Source: Nodosilinea sp. FACHB-141
GTDB lineage: Bacteria > Cyanobacteriota > Cyanobacteriia > Phormidesmidales > Phormidesmidaceae
Length of the DNA stretch: 64,000 nucleotides
Reading direction: 5' to 3'
Assembly (NCBI RefSeq): GCF_014696135.1
Contig: NZ_JACJPP010000007.1
Span: 558,001-622,000 of the forward strand
Position numbers and translations under genes: made by a program. The notes beneath the pieces were generated by a model. That model saw only the letters and a program-made list of their open reading frames with translations. It was not told where the DNA came from and ran no database searches. Positions 56,329 through 64,000 of this stretch are shown here, piece by piece. Positions within the stretch are counted from its first letter, which is position 1, and each line of letters starts with the position of its first letter.

Positions 56329-57442
56329 CACCGCCCAGGTTGAATCCACCGCCCCTGAGTCGCCACCTGCCGATGTAGTGGTGAACAACGTCGAGCCGGT
56401 CACAGTGGTAGAGGGTCTAGAGCATCCCTGGAGCATGGTCTGGCTACCTGACGGTGACATGCTAATTACCGAGCGTCCTGGACGTCTGCGCCGGGTCAGC
56501 AACGGTGTCCTAGACCCTACTCCCATCGCTGGGGTGCCTGAGGTATTGGCCTTTCGTCAGGGAGGACTACTCGACATTGCCCTGCACCCCGAGTTTGAAA
56601 ACAATGGTTTTATCTACCTGGCCTACGCCGACGGCACTCAACAGGCCAACCGCACCCAGGTGGCCCGAGCGCGGCTAGAGGGCAACACCCTCACCGACTG
56701 GACGGTAATCTTCACCAACAACCGCGATAAATCAGATGGCCAACATTTTGGCTCACGCCTGCTGTGGCTGCCCGATGGCACTCTGTTGGTAGCCCTGGGC
56801 GATGGTGGTAATCCCCCCTTACGACTCGACGGTGAGCTGATTCGTAACCAGGCTCAAAACCGCCAAACTCTACTGGGCTCGGTGGTGCGTCTTACCGACG
56901 AGGGTGAGGCTCCTACCGACAATCCCTTTGTGAATGATTCGGGTGCCAACCCGTTGATTTGGAGCTACGGTCATCGCAATATTCAGGGTTTGGCCTTGGA
57001 TCCTGAAACCAGCCAGGTGTGGTCTACAGAGCATGGCTCTCGGGGTGGGGATGAACTCAACCGCCTGGAGCCTGGCAAAAACTATGGCTGGCCAGTAGTG
57101 ACCTATAGCGAGGAGTATTCGGGCGGTCCGGTTTCCACCGAGCGATCGCGTCCGGACATGGTCGATCCCCTCACCTACTGGACGCCCTCAATTGCACCCT
57201 CGGGGCTGGCGGTATACCGGGGCGATCGCTATCCCCAGTGGCGAGGGCAGCTGTTCGCCGGCGGGTTAGTCTCCCAAGATGTGCGCCGCATTGAGGTAGA
57301 CGCCAATGGTGCCGTGGTCAATCAGGTTTCAATTCCCATTGGTCAGCGGGTGCGCGATGTGCGCCAGGGTCCCGACGGCTTTCTCTACGTCCTGACCGAC
57401 GATCCCAACGGTCGTTTGGTCCGTCTAGAGCCAGCTTCGTAG
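56225..57442 (+). CDS. PQQ-type sugar dehydrogenase lipoprotein
   Basis: The 405-residue lipoprotein has its lipobox at about 16-22 (LLAMGSC), a Pro/Ala-rich linker and a six-bladed beta propeller of the glucose/aldose sugar dehydrogenase family. Motifs are GLEHPWSMVWLPDGDMLI, RQGGLLDIALHPEF, NPLIWSYGHRNIQGLALDP and STEHGSRGGDELNRLEPGKN. The last contains metal and PQQ-binding residues. The natural substrate and whether PQQ is made are unknown. A strong terminator follows. The start ATG 56225 lies inside the small ORF at 56167. Confidence 0.9.
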   Translation: MVSTRFTSILVPGLILLAMGSCASAPSPTAPPATDTAQVESTAPESPPADVVVNNVEPVTVVEGLEHPWSMVWLPDGDMLITERPGRLRRVSNGVLDPTPIAGVPEVLAFRQGGLLDIALHPEFENNGFIYLAYADGTQQANRTQVARARLEGNTLTDWTVIFTNNRDKSDGQHFGSRLLWLPDGTLLVALGDGGNPPLRLDGELIRNQAQNRQTLLGSVVRLTDEGEAPTDNPFVNDSGANPLIWSYGHRNIQGLALDPETSQVWSTEHGSRGGDELNRLEPGKNYGWPVVTYSEEYSGGPVSTERSRPDMVDPLTYWTPSIAPSGLAVYRGDRYPQWRGQLFAGGLVSQDVRRIEVDANGAVVNQVSIPIGQRVRDVRQGPDGFLYVLTDDPNGRLVRLEPAS

Positions 57443-57469
57443 CTCAGTCACCCCAAGACTGCATGAAAT

Positions 57470-57503
57470 GCGAAAGGGCGCCCGTCTTGGAGCGCCCTTT
57501 CGC
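57470..57503 (+). terminator. Terminator-like hairpin
   Basis: GCGAAAGGGCGC (57470-57481) pairs perfectly with GCGCCCTTTCGC (57492-57503) around a 10-base loop and is followed by AAATTTG. It lies 28 bases after the sugar dehydrogenase stop. Confidence 0.75.
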
Positions 57504-57529
57504 AAATTTGTAGCTGCCGCCCGAGCCTT

Positions 57530-57751
57530 GTGGCAAAGAAGTATTCGGCGATTGTGGCCACCTATCCAGGTTTGGCAGCGAATCAGTTAGCTTTGTTCTC
57601 GGTTAGCTCGCCAGGGCTACAAAGCTTGGTCTGGCGATTGATTGAGCGTGGTGCCAATTCGTACTTAAGCTTTTACAACAACCAAAAATCAAGGTTTGGG
57701 CGATCGCCAGGCACTGGCTATGGCGAGGCATTAACTTACGGACCCCGATGA
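57530..57751 (+). CDS. Doubtful small hypothetical ORF
   Basis: A GTG-started frame of 73 codons (MAKKYSAIVATYPGLAANQL...) lies just after the terminator. There is no clear ribosome-binding site, but the composition is protein-like in its first half. I would treat it as unproven. Confidence 0.25.
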   Translation: MAKKYSAIVATYPGLAANQLALFSVSSPGLQSLVWRLIERGANSYLSFYNNQKSRFGRSPGTGYGEALTYGPR

Positions 57752-57808
57752 ATCTACCGTTACCTAATTGGATTATCTGAAAGCACAATGTCAGAACCCC
57801 CCACAAGA

Positions 57809-58039
57809 TTAGGCAGCGTAGTCGAATACTGCGTCTAGGTATAGACGATTGATACGGCGATCGCTAATGCCGTTCTGCATCAAAAATAGTGACAGCGCCG
57901 CGCAGAACACCCGGTGTTGGCTCCACGATGGGTGGGTCTCTACATAGTCACGCATGGCCTCAAACAACTCCTCCGGCACCTCTACGCTGAGGCTGATTCT
58001 CGATGCCATAGTCGCCATTGATTGCTCACTCATTTCCAC
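57809..58039 (-). CDS. DUF2811 family protein
   Basis: The 76-residue protein contains VEVPEELFEAMRDYVETHPS and QHRVFCAALSLFLMQNG, matching DUF2811. This small family is found mainly in cyanobacteria and has no known function. It is soluble, helical and acidic. Several ATGs (58039, 58030, 58018) could serve as start. Confidence 0.75.
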   Translation of the reverse strand: MEMSEQSMATMASRISLSVEVPEELFEAMRDYVETHPSWSQHRVFCAALSLFLMQNGISDRRINRLYLDAVFDYAA

Positions 58040-58640
58040 TTCCCCAATCTGAAATTAGACAGCAAAATACAGCCCCCACCAACTGTTTAACAGGCTGGAT
58101 CCCTTGCTGGAAGGGAACTTAAAGCCTGTAGACGAGCTGGAACAGAAGCGCTGTGTAAGCTGGTCGCACCATTGTCACCAGAGGGCAGGGGGATGTCAAT
58201 CTTGCCAACTACACCCTGATCCGCTATCCCCGATTTTTGGTAACGAGGTCTCAAGGGTTTCAGCGATCCCTGTCTAGGCGATTTGTAATTGCCAGCACAC
58301 AAGCGATCTGATGTACCTGTGAAGAATCCTGATTTTCAGTTTTGGTCTCAATGACTACTCCGCCGTTAATTTCTGTGGAAAACTCCGTTAAATCTGGGGA
58401 AAACTCTGGGGAAAACCCCATAAGAAAAAAAAGAAAATATAAAATCCGGTAGGGTTTCAAATTTTTAATAGTTTAGGCAAGTAAAGCGTCAGCATGTTTT
58501 GCAGGTCTGAAGACTTAGGCTCTGAGGGCTGGCCATTATCTGGCGCTCTATTCATCTAACTGCAAGCGATCAATCAGCGCTAAGCGGCCAGAACCTTAAC
58601 GATTGCAGCCTAGCCAGCACCGAATTCAAGCCCAGTTTGA
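58040..58640. other. 600 bp spacer with short GGGGAAAAC repeats
   Basis: No convincing gene is present. Around 58374-58422 the words GTGGAAAACTC, GGGGAAAACTC and GGGGAAAACCCC repeat, next to an A-rich run. A 66-codon minus frame covers this repeat and looks artificial. Confidence 0.5.
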
Positions 58641-59801
58641 CTAGCTCAAGCCGTCGTCTTCGGGCCAGTCACCATCACTAGACTGCGAATCGAGACTATC
58701 GCCAGACCCATCTAGGTCGTGGCGTAGATAGTCAAGCCTTTGTTTCTGGTGGCGGCGTGACGGGCGACGATATTTTTTAGTCTGAAGCCTGGGCTCTTGG
58801 CGCTGCTGTCCCTGCTCTCCCATTCTGAGCTTGAGGGGGGCGTCAGGGTCACGCTGCTGCTGTTGGCCCTCCTGGTACTCAAGGGCTTCTTTCAGCAGGG
58901 TGAGGTAAAAGTCATAGCGAGACCAGTGGGGGTCCACAGCGCAGCCCGGCGCGTCCTGGTGTAGACAATCGTTGAATTGGCAAACACCCTCGGCTAGACG
59001 TGACCGAATTTCTGGAAAACACTGACCCAGGACTAGCGGGGTCAGTGCTAGATCGGGTTGGTTAAAGCCAGGGGTATCGGCTAAAAAACCGCCCCCCGGC
59101 AGCTCGAATAGCTCTACATGACGAGTGGTATGTCGGCCCCGCCCCAGCTTGCCAGACACCGCCCCTGTTCTCAAGCTAGCCTGAGGAATGAGCCAGTTGA
59201 TTAAGCTTGATTTACCTACCCCAGAGGGCCCAGAGATGATGGTTGTGCGACCCTGTAGCCGAGGTAGCAGGGTTTGTACGGTCTCATCCTCTTGAAGACT
59301 GATCATCGTAGCTGGGTAGCCCCAGGCGTCTAGCTGCTCCTGCCAATAGCGACGGGTGGCGGTGCTAACTAGGTCCTGCTTGTTGAGACAGAGATAAACA
59401 GGCACCCCTGTCGATTCGGCTTTGACTAAGAACCGCCCAAGCTGCTGGGGATCAAGATCAGGCTCGGCTAGGGCAAAGACTAGCAAAATTTGATCAGCGT
59501 TGGCCACGGGTGGACGGTCCAACACTGATCGGCGGGGACCAACTGCAGCGATTGCGCCCCGTCCTCCGGCCCAGTCGACCGCCTCTACCTGCACGCGATC
59601 GCCCACCATCACCTGCTGACCGGTTTTTCTCAGTCGAGCCCGGCGAGTACATAGCAAAATCTGACCTGACTCGTCATTAAGCAGGTCACTGTTTTTGTCT
59701 AGTTTCACCCGATAGTAGTTGGCTTGTATGGCTACCACTAGGCCCCAGAGGCTTGCTCTCGGCTCAGCGAGTACTGTGTCATCAAACTCAGAAGGTGCCA
59801 T
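58641..59801 (-). CDS. rsgA: Ribosome small-subunit-dependent GTPase RsgA
   Basis: RsgA is a late 30S assembly GTPase with circularly permuted G motifs. The 386-residue protein has an OB-fold at about 18-100, the G4 motif LCLNKQDL, and the P-loop ISGPSGVGKSSLINWL (G1). G3 follows as DTPGFNQP, and the zinc-binding CQFNDCLHQDAPGC sits in its C-terminal part. A Gln/Arg-rich basic tail (about 325-386) may bind RNA. ATG 59801 is preferred, with GTG 59804 as alternative. It follows tusA with no gap, as last gene of the grpE operon. Confidence 0.94.
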   Translation of the reverse strand: MAPSEFDDTVLAEPRASLWGLVVAIQANYYRVKLDKNSDLLNDESGQILLCTRRARLRKTGQQVMVGDRVQVEAVDWAGGRGAIAAVGPRRSVLDRPPVANADQILLVFALAEPDLDPQQLGRFLVKAESTGVPVYLCLNKQDLVSTATRRYWQEQLDAWGYPATMISLQEDETVQTLLPRLQGRTTIISGPSGVGKSSLINWLIPQASLRTGAVSGKLGRGRHTTRHVELFELPGGGFLADTPGFNQPDLALTPLVLGQCFPEIRSRLAEGVCQFNDCLHQDAPGCAVDPHWSRYDFYLTLLKEALEYQEGQQQQRDPDAPLKLRMGEQGQQRQEPRLQTKKYRRPSRRHQKQRLDYLRHDLDGSGDSLDSQSSDGDWPEDDGLS

Positions 59802-59804
59802 CAC

Positions 59805-60047
59805 CTAACTGGGGCAGCGCACGTAGACAACAAAGTAATCAGCGCAATCCTCTAAATGCTCTACTTTGTAACCTTCCATGGTGAGACTATCGGGTACCTG
59901 CTCAACGGGTTCCCCAGCATCGAGCCATACCTCTAGCAAAGCTCCAGATGCCATTTTCTCCAGTCGGAGCTTAGTTCGCACAAAGTTGATTGGGCAGGGG
60001 GTACCCCGCAGATCTAAACGCTCATCGGCAGCCGTAGAGTAGCTCAT
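59805..60047 (-). CDS. TusA-family sulfur carrier protein
   Basis: The 80-residue protein has the family signature [20 protein letters not shown] with the active Cys in TPCP, and the C-terminal beta strand [16 protein letters not shown]. TusA proteins carry sulfur for thiolation and cofactor synthesis, often in tRNA modification. Its ATG overlaps the dnaJ stop by four bases (ATGA), so it is translationally coupled to dnaJ. A thiol carrier inside a chaperone operon is unusual outside cyanobacteria. Confidence 0.9.
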   Translation of the reverse strand: MSYSTAADERLDLRGTPCPINFVRTKLRLEKMASGALLEVWLDAGEPVEQVPDSLTMEGYKVEHLEDCADYFVVYVRCPS

Positions 60048-61171
60048 CCGCGAAACAGCCCTCCTAAGAAGCCCTCAATACCACCTCGATTGACCTTCTC
60101 ACCACGAATTTCTGCCAGTTTTTCAACTAGCTCTCGCTCCTCCGGCTTCAGGCGCGTGGGAATGTCAACCTGGACAGTGATCAAGTGGTCGCCACGGCTA
60201 ACGGGATTGCCCAGCTTGGGCACACCGCGATTGTCGAGGGTAAGGACTGTACCAGGCTGTGTACCCGCCGGTACGTCAAGCTCTTCGGGACCTTCGACAG
60301 TATCAATAGTCAGCTTGCAGCCCAAAATTGCTTGAAGATAGCTAATCTTGAGATCAGAGAGAATATTGATGCCATCCCGCTTGAAGGCAGCATCTTCGGC
60401 TACAAATAGGTAGACATACAGATCTCCAGCGGGACCACCCCGCAACCCAGCATCCCCTTCATTAGACACCCGCAGCCGAGTACCGTTGTCGACGCCAGCT
60501 GGCACTGTAATCTTGAGTTTTTTGGTTTCCTGGTTCTGACCGCTACCACCACACACGTCGCAGCGGTCTTCAATCACCTCACCTGTACCGCTACAGGTCG
60601 GACAGGCCGATACTTGGGTAAAACTGCCGAAGGGGGTGCGAGTAGCCCGGCGAACTTGGCCAGTACCACTACAGGTGCCACAGGTGGATGGGCGAGTGCC
60701 CGGCTTGGCACCGCTGCCTGTGCAGGTACCACAGGTTTCCAAGTGGCTGATCTTAATTTCTTTCTCGCCGCCAAACACCGCTTCTTTGAAGTCAAGCCTG
60801 AGGTCAAGGCGAAGATCATCGCCTCGGGTTGGCCCTCGTCGGCGGGTGCCCTGGCCCCCACCTCCCGAAAAGCCGCTAAAGAAGCTCTCGAAGATGTCGG
60901 CAAAGCCACCCATGTCGCCAAAGTCCTGGTAGCCGCCAACACCGGCACCAGCACCGAGCCCAGCTTCTCCAAAGCGATCGTAGCGAGCTCGAACCTCGGG
61001 CTCAGAAAGCACTTCGTAGGCTCGGTTGATCTCTTTGAAGGTGTCTTCAGCCCCAGGATCTTTGTTGACGTCGGGGTGATATTTGCGGGCTAAGCGTCGG
61101 TAGGCTCGCTTAATGTCGTCCTGATCGGCGTTGCGCGAAATACCGAGAATCTCATAGAAATCACGGGCCAT
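60044..61171 (-). CDS. dnaJ: Chaperone protein DnaJ
   Basis: The 375-residue class I J protein has the J domain at about 1-68 ([16 protein letters not shown]). A Gly/Phe-rich region lies at about 75-120, and a four-site CXXCXGXG zinc finger at about 145-220 ([40 protein letters not shown]). The C-terminal substrate-binding domains follow. It partners DnaK, whose gene lies 95 bases upstream. Confidence 0.96.
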   Translation of the reverse strand: MARDFYEILGISRNADQDDIKRAYRRLARKYHPDVNKDPGAEDTFKEINRAYEVLSEPEVRARYDRFGEAGLGAGAGVGGYQDFGDMGGFADIFESFFSGFSGGGGQGTRRRGPTRGDDLRLDLRLDFKEAVFGGEKEIKISHLETCGTCTGSGAKPGTRPSTCGTCSGTGQVRRATRTPFGSFTQVSACPTCSGTGEVIEDRCDVCGGSGQNQETKKLKITVPAGVDNGTRLRVSNEGDAGLRGGPAGDLYVYLFVAEDAAFKRDGINILSDLKISYLQAILGCKLTIDTVEGPEELDVPAGTQPGTVLTLDNRGVPKLGNPVSRGDHLITVQVDIPTRLKPEERELVEKLAEIRGEKVNRGGIEGFLGGLFRG

Positions 61172-61228
61172 AGGGGCTACCTAGACAACTCCAGCAACAA
61201 TCAACATTAAACCATTTTAAAAGGAGTG

Positions 61229-61247
61229 CCCACCTTGGCTAGGTGGG
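61229..61247 (-). other. Hairpin between dnaK and dnaJ
   Basis: CCCACCT pairs with AGGTGGG around a 5-base loop. On the minus strand it is followed by CACTCCTTTT. It may be an mRNA processing or attenuating element that sets dnaK:dnaJ ratios. Confidence 0.4.
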
Positions 61248-61266
61248 AATACCCGCCCCCTTAGCC

Positions 61267-63222
61267 TTAGTCTATGGCTTCGTAATCGGCGGTCACGGTA
61301 GCGTCTAACCCCATATCATCGTCGTAGTCAGGATCGTAGGTCTCGTCGTTCCCGGCTTCAACACCGGCATAGGCTGCTGCTGGAACGCCCATATCTACCT
61401 CGGCTCCGGTGTCTACGTCTCGGTAAACGTTGGTACCGACAGCAAAGATGGCCGATTGTAGGGCATCAATACATCCCTGGAAGGTAGCGACATCAATGCT
61501 GGGGTTGTGGGTGGCGACACGGAGCTGGCTGACTTTCTCATCCAAATCGGCCCGAGTTGCCTCATCTAGCAGACTGCCATGGTCACGCAGAGTGGCTTCG
61601 TAGCTATAAAACAGGTTGTCTGCTCGATTAGTCAGTTCTGCCAACTGTCGTCGTCGCCCGTCCTCATCAGCATAGGTTTCGGCCTCCAGACGCATGCGAT
61701 CGACTTCGCTATCAGTTAAGCCACCCGTGTTGGTGATGCAGATGCTCTGAGCGCGACCCGTACCCTTGTCGAGGGCGGCTACTTTCAAGATACCGTCGGC
61801 GTCGATTTCAAAGGACACCTCAATTTGCGGCACTCCCCGCGGAGCAGGGGGAAGACCAGTAAGCTCAAACTTACCCAGGCTTTTGTTGTCCTTGGCCATG
61901 GCCCGCTCACCTTGAAGAACATGGATTTCTACAGAGGTTTGGCCATCGGTGGCGGTCGAAAACACCTGAGACTTGCTAGTGGGAATAGTAGTGTTGCGCT
62001 CAATGATCTTGGTAAATACTTCTCCCAAGGTTTCGATACCTAGGGAGAGGGGGGTGATATCGAGCAGTAGTAAATCTTTGACTTCCCCCCCTAATACGCC
62101 CGCTTGAATTGATGCCCCTAAGGCCACAGCTTCATCGGGGTTCACAGAGCGATCGGGAGCTTTGCCATTGAAGTAGGCGCTAACCGCCTGCTGCACGGCC
62201 GGAATGCGGGTAGATCCGCCTACTAGTAAGATGCGATCGATCGCATCAGGGCTCAAGTCTGCATCTTTAAGGGCTTGCTTAACCGGATCTAGGGTGGCCT
62301 GCACCAGTTCTGACGCAAATTGCTCGAACTGAGCACGAGTTAGCGTCATCTCTAGGTGCTTTGGCCCAGACTCGTCGGCGGTAATAAAGGGGAGGTTGAT
62401 AGAGGTCGAAGGCATGCTCGACAACTCAACCTTGGCTTTTTCAGCTGCTTCACGAATGCGCTGTAGCGCCATGCGATCGGCAGATAGATCAATGCCTTCT
62501 TGCTCGCGAAAAGCAGCGGTCATCCATTCGACGATGCAGTTGTCAAAGTCGTCACCGCCTAGATGGTTGTTGCCAGCGGTGGCCTTGACCTCAAAGACGC
62601 CATCGCCTAGCTGTAAAATAGACACATCAAAGGTACCGCCCCCCAGATCAAACACCAATACAATTTGGTCTTGGTCCTGCTTGTCGAGCCCGTAGGAGAG
62701 GGCTGCAGCGGTGGGCTCGTTGATAATGCGCAGGACTTCTAGGCCCGCGATGGTGCCGGCGTCTTTGGTTGCCTGGCGCTGTGCGTCGGTAAAGTAAGCC
62801 GGTACGGTAATAACTGCTTGGGTTACTTCGGTTCCCAAGTAAGTCTCGGCATCCTGCTTGAGCTTTTGCAAGATCATTGCAGAAATTTCTTGGGGCGTAA
62901 ACGCTTTCCCGCGGATCTGCACGTCTACGGTGTTGTCACGACCGCTAACGCAGACGTAAGGTACGCGGCTGCGCTCTGCCTCGGTGTCTTCCCAGCGACG
63001 ACCAATGAATCGTTTAATGCTGTAGACCGTATTCTCTGCGTTTGTAACCGCTTGGCGTTTGGCCAACTGGCCTACTAACCGCTCGCCGTTTTTGCCAAAT
63101 CCAACAATGCTGGGTACCGTACGGCCCCCTTCAGTGCTGGAAATTACAGCTGGTTTGCCGCCTTCGAGGACAGCGACACAACTGTTCGTTGTTCCTAGGT
63201 CAATGCCGATTACTTTACCCAT
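61267..63222 (-). CDS. dnaK: Hsp70 chaperone DnaK
   Basis: The 651-residue protein begins [20 protein letters not shown] and carries [29 protein letters not shown] and [17 protein letters not shown], the phosphate and connect motifs. An acidic C-terminus ([20 protein letters not shown]) replaces the usual EEVD-like end. Length, N-terminus and position after grpE suggest the stress-inducible DnaK2 group of cyanobacteria. Expression is probably shared with grpE and dnaJ. Confidence 0.97.
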   Translation of the reverse strand: MGKVIGIDLGTTNSCVAVLEGGKPAVISSTEGGRTVPSIVGFGKNGERLVGQLAKRQAVTNAENTVYSIKRFIGRRWEDTEAERSRVPYVCVSGRDNTVDVQIRGKAFTPQEISAMILQKLKQDAETYLGTEVTQAVITVPAYFTDAQRQATKDAGTIAGLEVLRIINEPTAAALSYGLDKQDQDQIVLVFDLGGGTFDVSILQLGDGVFEVKATAGNNHLGGDDFDNCIVEWMTAAFREQEGIDLSADRMALQRIREAAEKAKVELSSMPSTSINLPFITADESGPKHLEMTLTRAQFEQFASELVQATLDPVKQALKDADLSPDAIDRILLVGGSTRIPAVQQAVSAYFNGKAPDRSVNPDEAVALGASIQAGVLGGEVKDLLLLDITPLSLGIETLGEVFTKIIERNTTIPTSKSQVFSTATDGQTSVEIHVLQGERAMAKDNKSLGKFELTGLPPAPRGVPQIEVSFEIDADGILKVAALDKGTGRAQSICITNTGGLTDSEVDRMRLEAETYADEDGRRRQLAELTNRADNLFYSYEATLRDHGSLLDEATRADLDEKVSQLRVATHNPSIDVATFQGCIDALQSAIFAVGTNVYRDVDTGAEVDMGVPAAAYAGVEAGNDETYDPDYDDDMGLDATVTADYEAID

Positions 63223-63262
63223 AGCCCACGGTGCTCAACTTAATCGTTCGCTTTACCTTCGA

Positions 63263-63296
63263 AATTAGCTCAGGCCTGTAACGGTCTGAGCTAATT
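63263..63296 (-). promoter_or_regulatory. 11 bp inverted repeat in the grpE-dnaK spacer
   Basis: AATTAGCTCAG (63263-63273) and CTGAGCTAATT (63286-63296) are perfect complements around 12 bases. The element lies about 40 bases upstream of the dnaK ATG on the minus strand. TTAGC at the outer arms recalls CIRCE, but the inner bases differ from TTAGCACTC. It may be a leader hairpin or an operator. Confidence 0.6.
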
Positions 63297-63445
63297 GTGA
63301 TTAGGTTGCCCGCTTACACCAAAGAAGTTATCGTTCGCCACGGTAACTTTTGACTGCATTGCTCAAATGCGGGTGTTTGTAGAACCTAGAGCACAGTGAT
63401 AGGGCTCTCCTACTCATCACAATTAGCAAGCACCCAGTTAGTAGA

Positions 63446-64000
63446 TTATTCGAGGGAGCCGGAACTCTCAATGTCTGGGTTTTGAGAGCTATCCTCTGGG
63501 GGAGCAGCTACTTTCACCATAGCGTGGCGCAGCACCCGATCGCCAAGCTGGTAGCCCCGTACAAACTCTTCAATCACCACCCCCTCAGCATGGTCGGCTG
63601 TTGGTTCGCGCATGACAGCCTCGTGCAGTAGCGGGTCAAACTCTTGCCCTTCAGCACGCATGGCTGAAACTCCTAAGCGCTTTAGGGTTTCCACTAGCTG
63701 CTTGTACACGCTTTGATAACTTTTATGAATAGTCATCTCGGCTTCGGTTTGGGGTTTGATCTGCGATCGCGCCCGCTCAAAATTGTCAACCACTGGCAGC
63801 AGCTCAATAACGGTGTCGCCCTTAATTTGAGTGGCTAACTCGTCTTTTTCTTTGCTGGTGCGTTTGCGGTAGTTCTCAAAGTCGGCTGCAATTCGCATTG
63901 ATTGATTTGCCCGATCTTCAAGCTGGGCCTTTAGCCCTGCCACCTGGCGCTCTAGATCTGTCACTAAACCCGCATCAACGCTACCTCCATTAGAGGGCGG
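63446..64000 (-). CDS. grpE: Nucleotide exchange factor GrpE, 5' part beyond the window
   Basis: GrpE releases ADP from DnaK. The visible 185 codons include the coiled coil (LERQVAGLKAQLEDRANQSM), then ADFENYRKRTSKEKDE, LLPVVDNFERA, and the C-terminal beta domain (EGVVIEEFVRGYQLGDRVLR). The frame is open to base 64000, so the N-terminal extension, known to be acidic in cyanobacteria, lies outside. GTG 63964 could be read as a start but is probably internal. First visible gene of the chaperone operon. Confidence 0.95.
   Translation of the reverse strand, partial: PPSNGGSVDAGLVTDLERQVAGLKAQLEDRANQSMRIAADFENYRKRTSKEKDELATQIKGDTVIELLPVVDNFERARSQIKPQTEAEMTIHKSYQSVYKQLVETLKRLGVSAMRAEGQEFDPLLHEAVMREPTADHAEGVVIEEFVRGYQLGDRVLRHAMVKVAAPPEDSSQNPDIESSGSLE

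Noticed and set aside
58260-58460. 66-codon minus-strand ORF in the DUF2811-rsgA spacer
   Set aside because: It consists mainly of the GGGGAAAAC repeat and an A-rich run, and has no ribosome-binding site.
63263-63296. CIRCE element for HrcA upstream of dnaK
   Set aside because: CIRCE is TTAGCACTC-N9-GAGTGCTAA. Here the arms are TTAGCTCAG/CTGAGCTAA with 12 bases between, so it does not qualify.

Overview
The window is cyanobacterial chromosome. It is rich in the HIP1 octamer GCGATCGC and has a high GC content in its genes. Its gene families are typical of filamentous or Leptolyngbya-like cyanobacteria: fused panC/cmk, DUF4278, DUF2811, a prohibitin-type SPFH protein, a Tll0287-like haem sensor, a RodZ-like protein and grpE-dnaK-dnaJ. 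I cannot name the species from the sequence alone.

Layout. 1-8308 holds the end of glgA, a compact three-gene cluster that looks like the URC route of uracil breakdown (URC1-like, URC4/DUF1688, upp), a 1.1 kb AT-rich spacer with a perfect 38 bp palindrome, and glgP. 8406-10022 is a minus-strand block (arfB, bioY, lspA). 10.9-20.5 kb reads as a degraded integrated element. A decayed tRNA-Val 3' half lies at 10892-10929 and a decayed 5' half at 20485-20529. Between them are an intact tRNA-Val(GAC), remnants of an integrase and an endolysin, and a large CheB-CheR-PAS-histidine kinase-receiver protein. 20.6-28 kb holds cell-wall enzymes (SpoIID-like, amidase/glucosaminidase), an acetyltransferase, a GH13 alpha-amylase, truB and msrA. 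28.2-39.9 kb holds regulators and stress or signalling genes: a GntR regulator, a c-type haem sensor without an output domain facing an adenylate cyclase-protein kinase fusion, a PhnD-like lipoprotein, a J-domain protein, and an RluA-family protein whose catalytic Asp is Gly.

40.6-54 kb is mostly housekeeping: tRNA-Cys, a creatininase-family protein, DUF4278, an SphS/PhoR-type kinase, an RsuA-type pseudouridine synthase, RodZ-like, prohibitin, purM, an RlpA-like protein with an internal 108 bp tandem repeat, panC/cmk, aroE and a class A beta-lactamase-like protein. 54-57.5 kb has recR, which seems to start at ATT, a tandem pair of histidine phosphatases of which the second has lost the catalytic His, and a PQQ-type sugar dehydrogenase. 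The right end is the minus-strand chaperone operon grpE-dnaK-dnaJ-tusA-rsgA.

Functional links: glgA, glgP and the alpha-amylase all serve glycogen or alpha-glucan turnover. The URC-like genes probably release nitrogen or ribose units from uracil. Several proteins remodel peptidoglycan (SpoIID-like, amidase/glucosaminidase, RlpA-like, RodZ). Intergenic spacers carry recurring low-complexity repeats (GGGTAGATGGGTG-type, TTCAAAATTC-type and GGGGCGAA hairpins) that could affect transcription ends.
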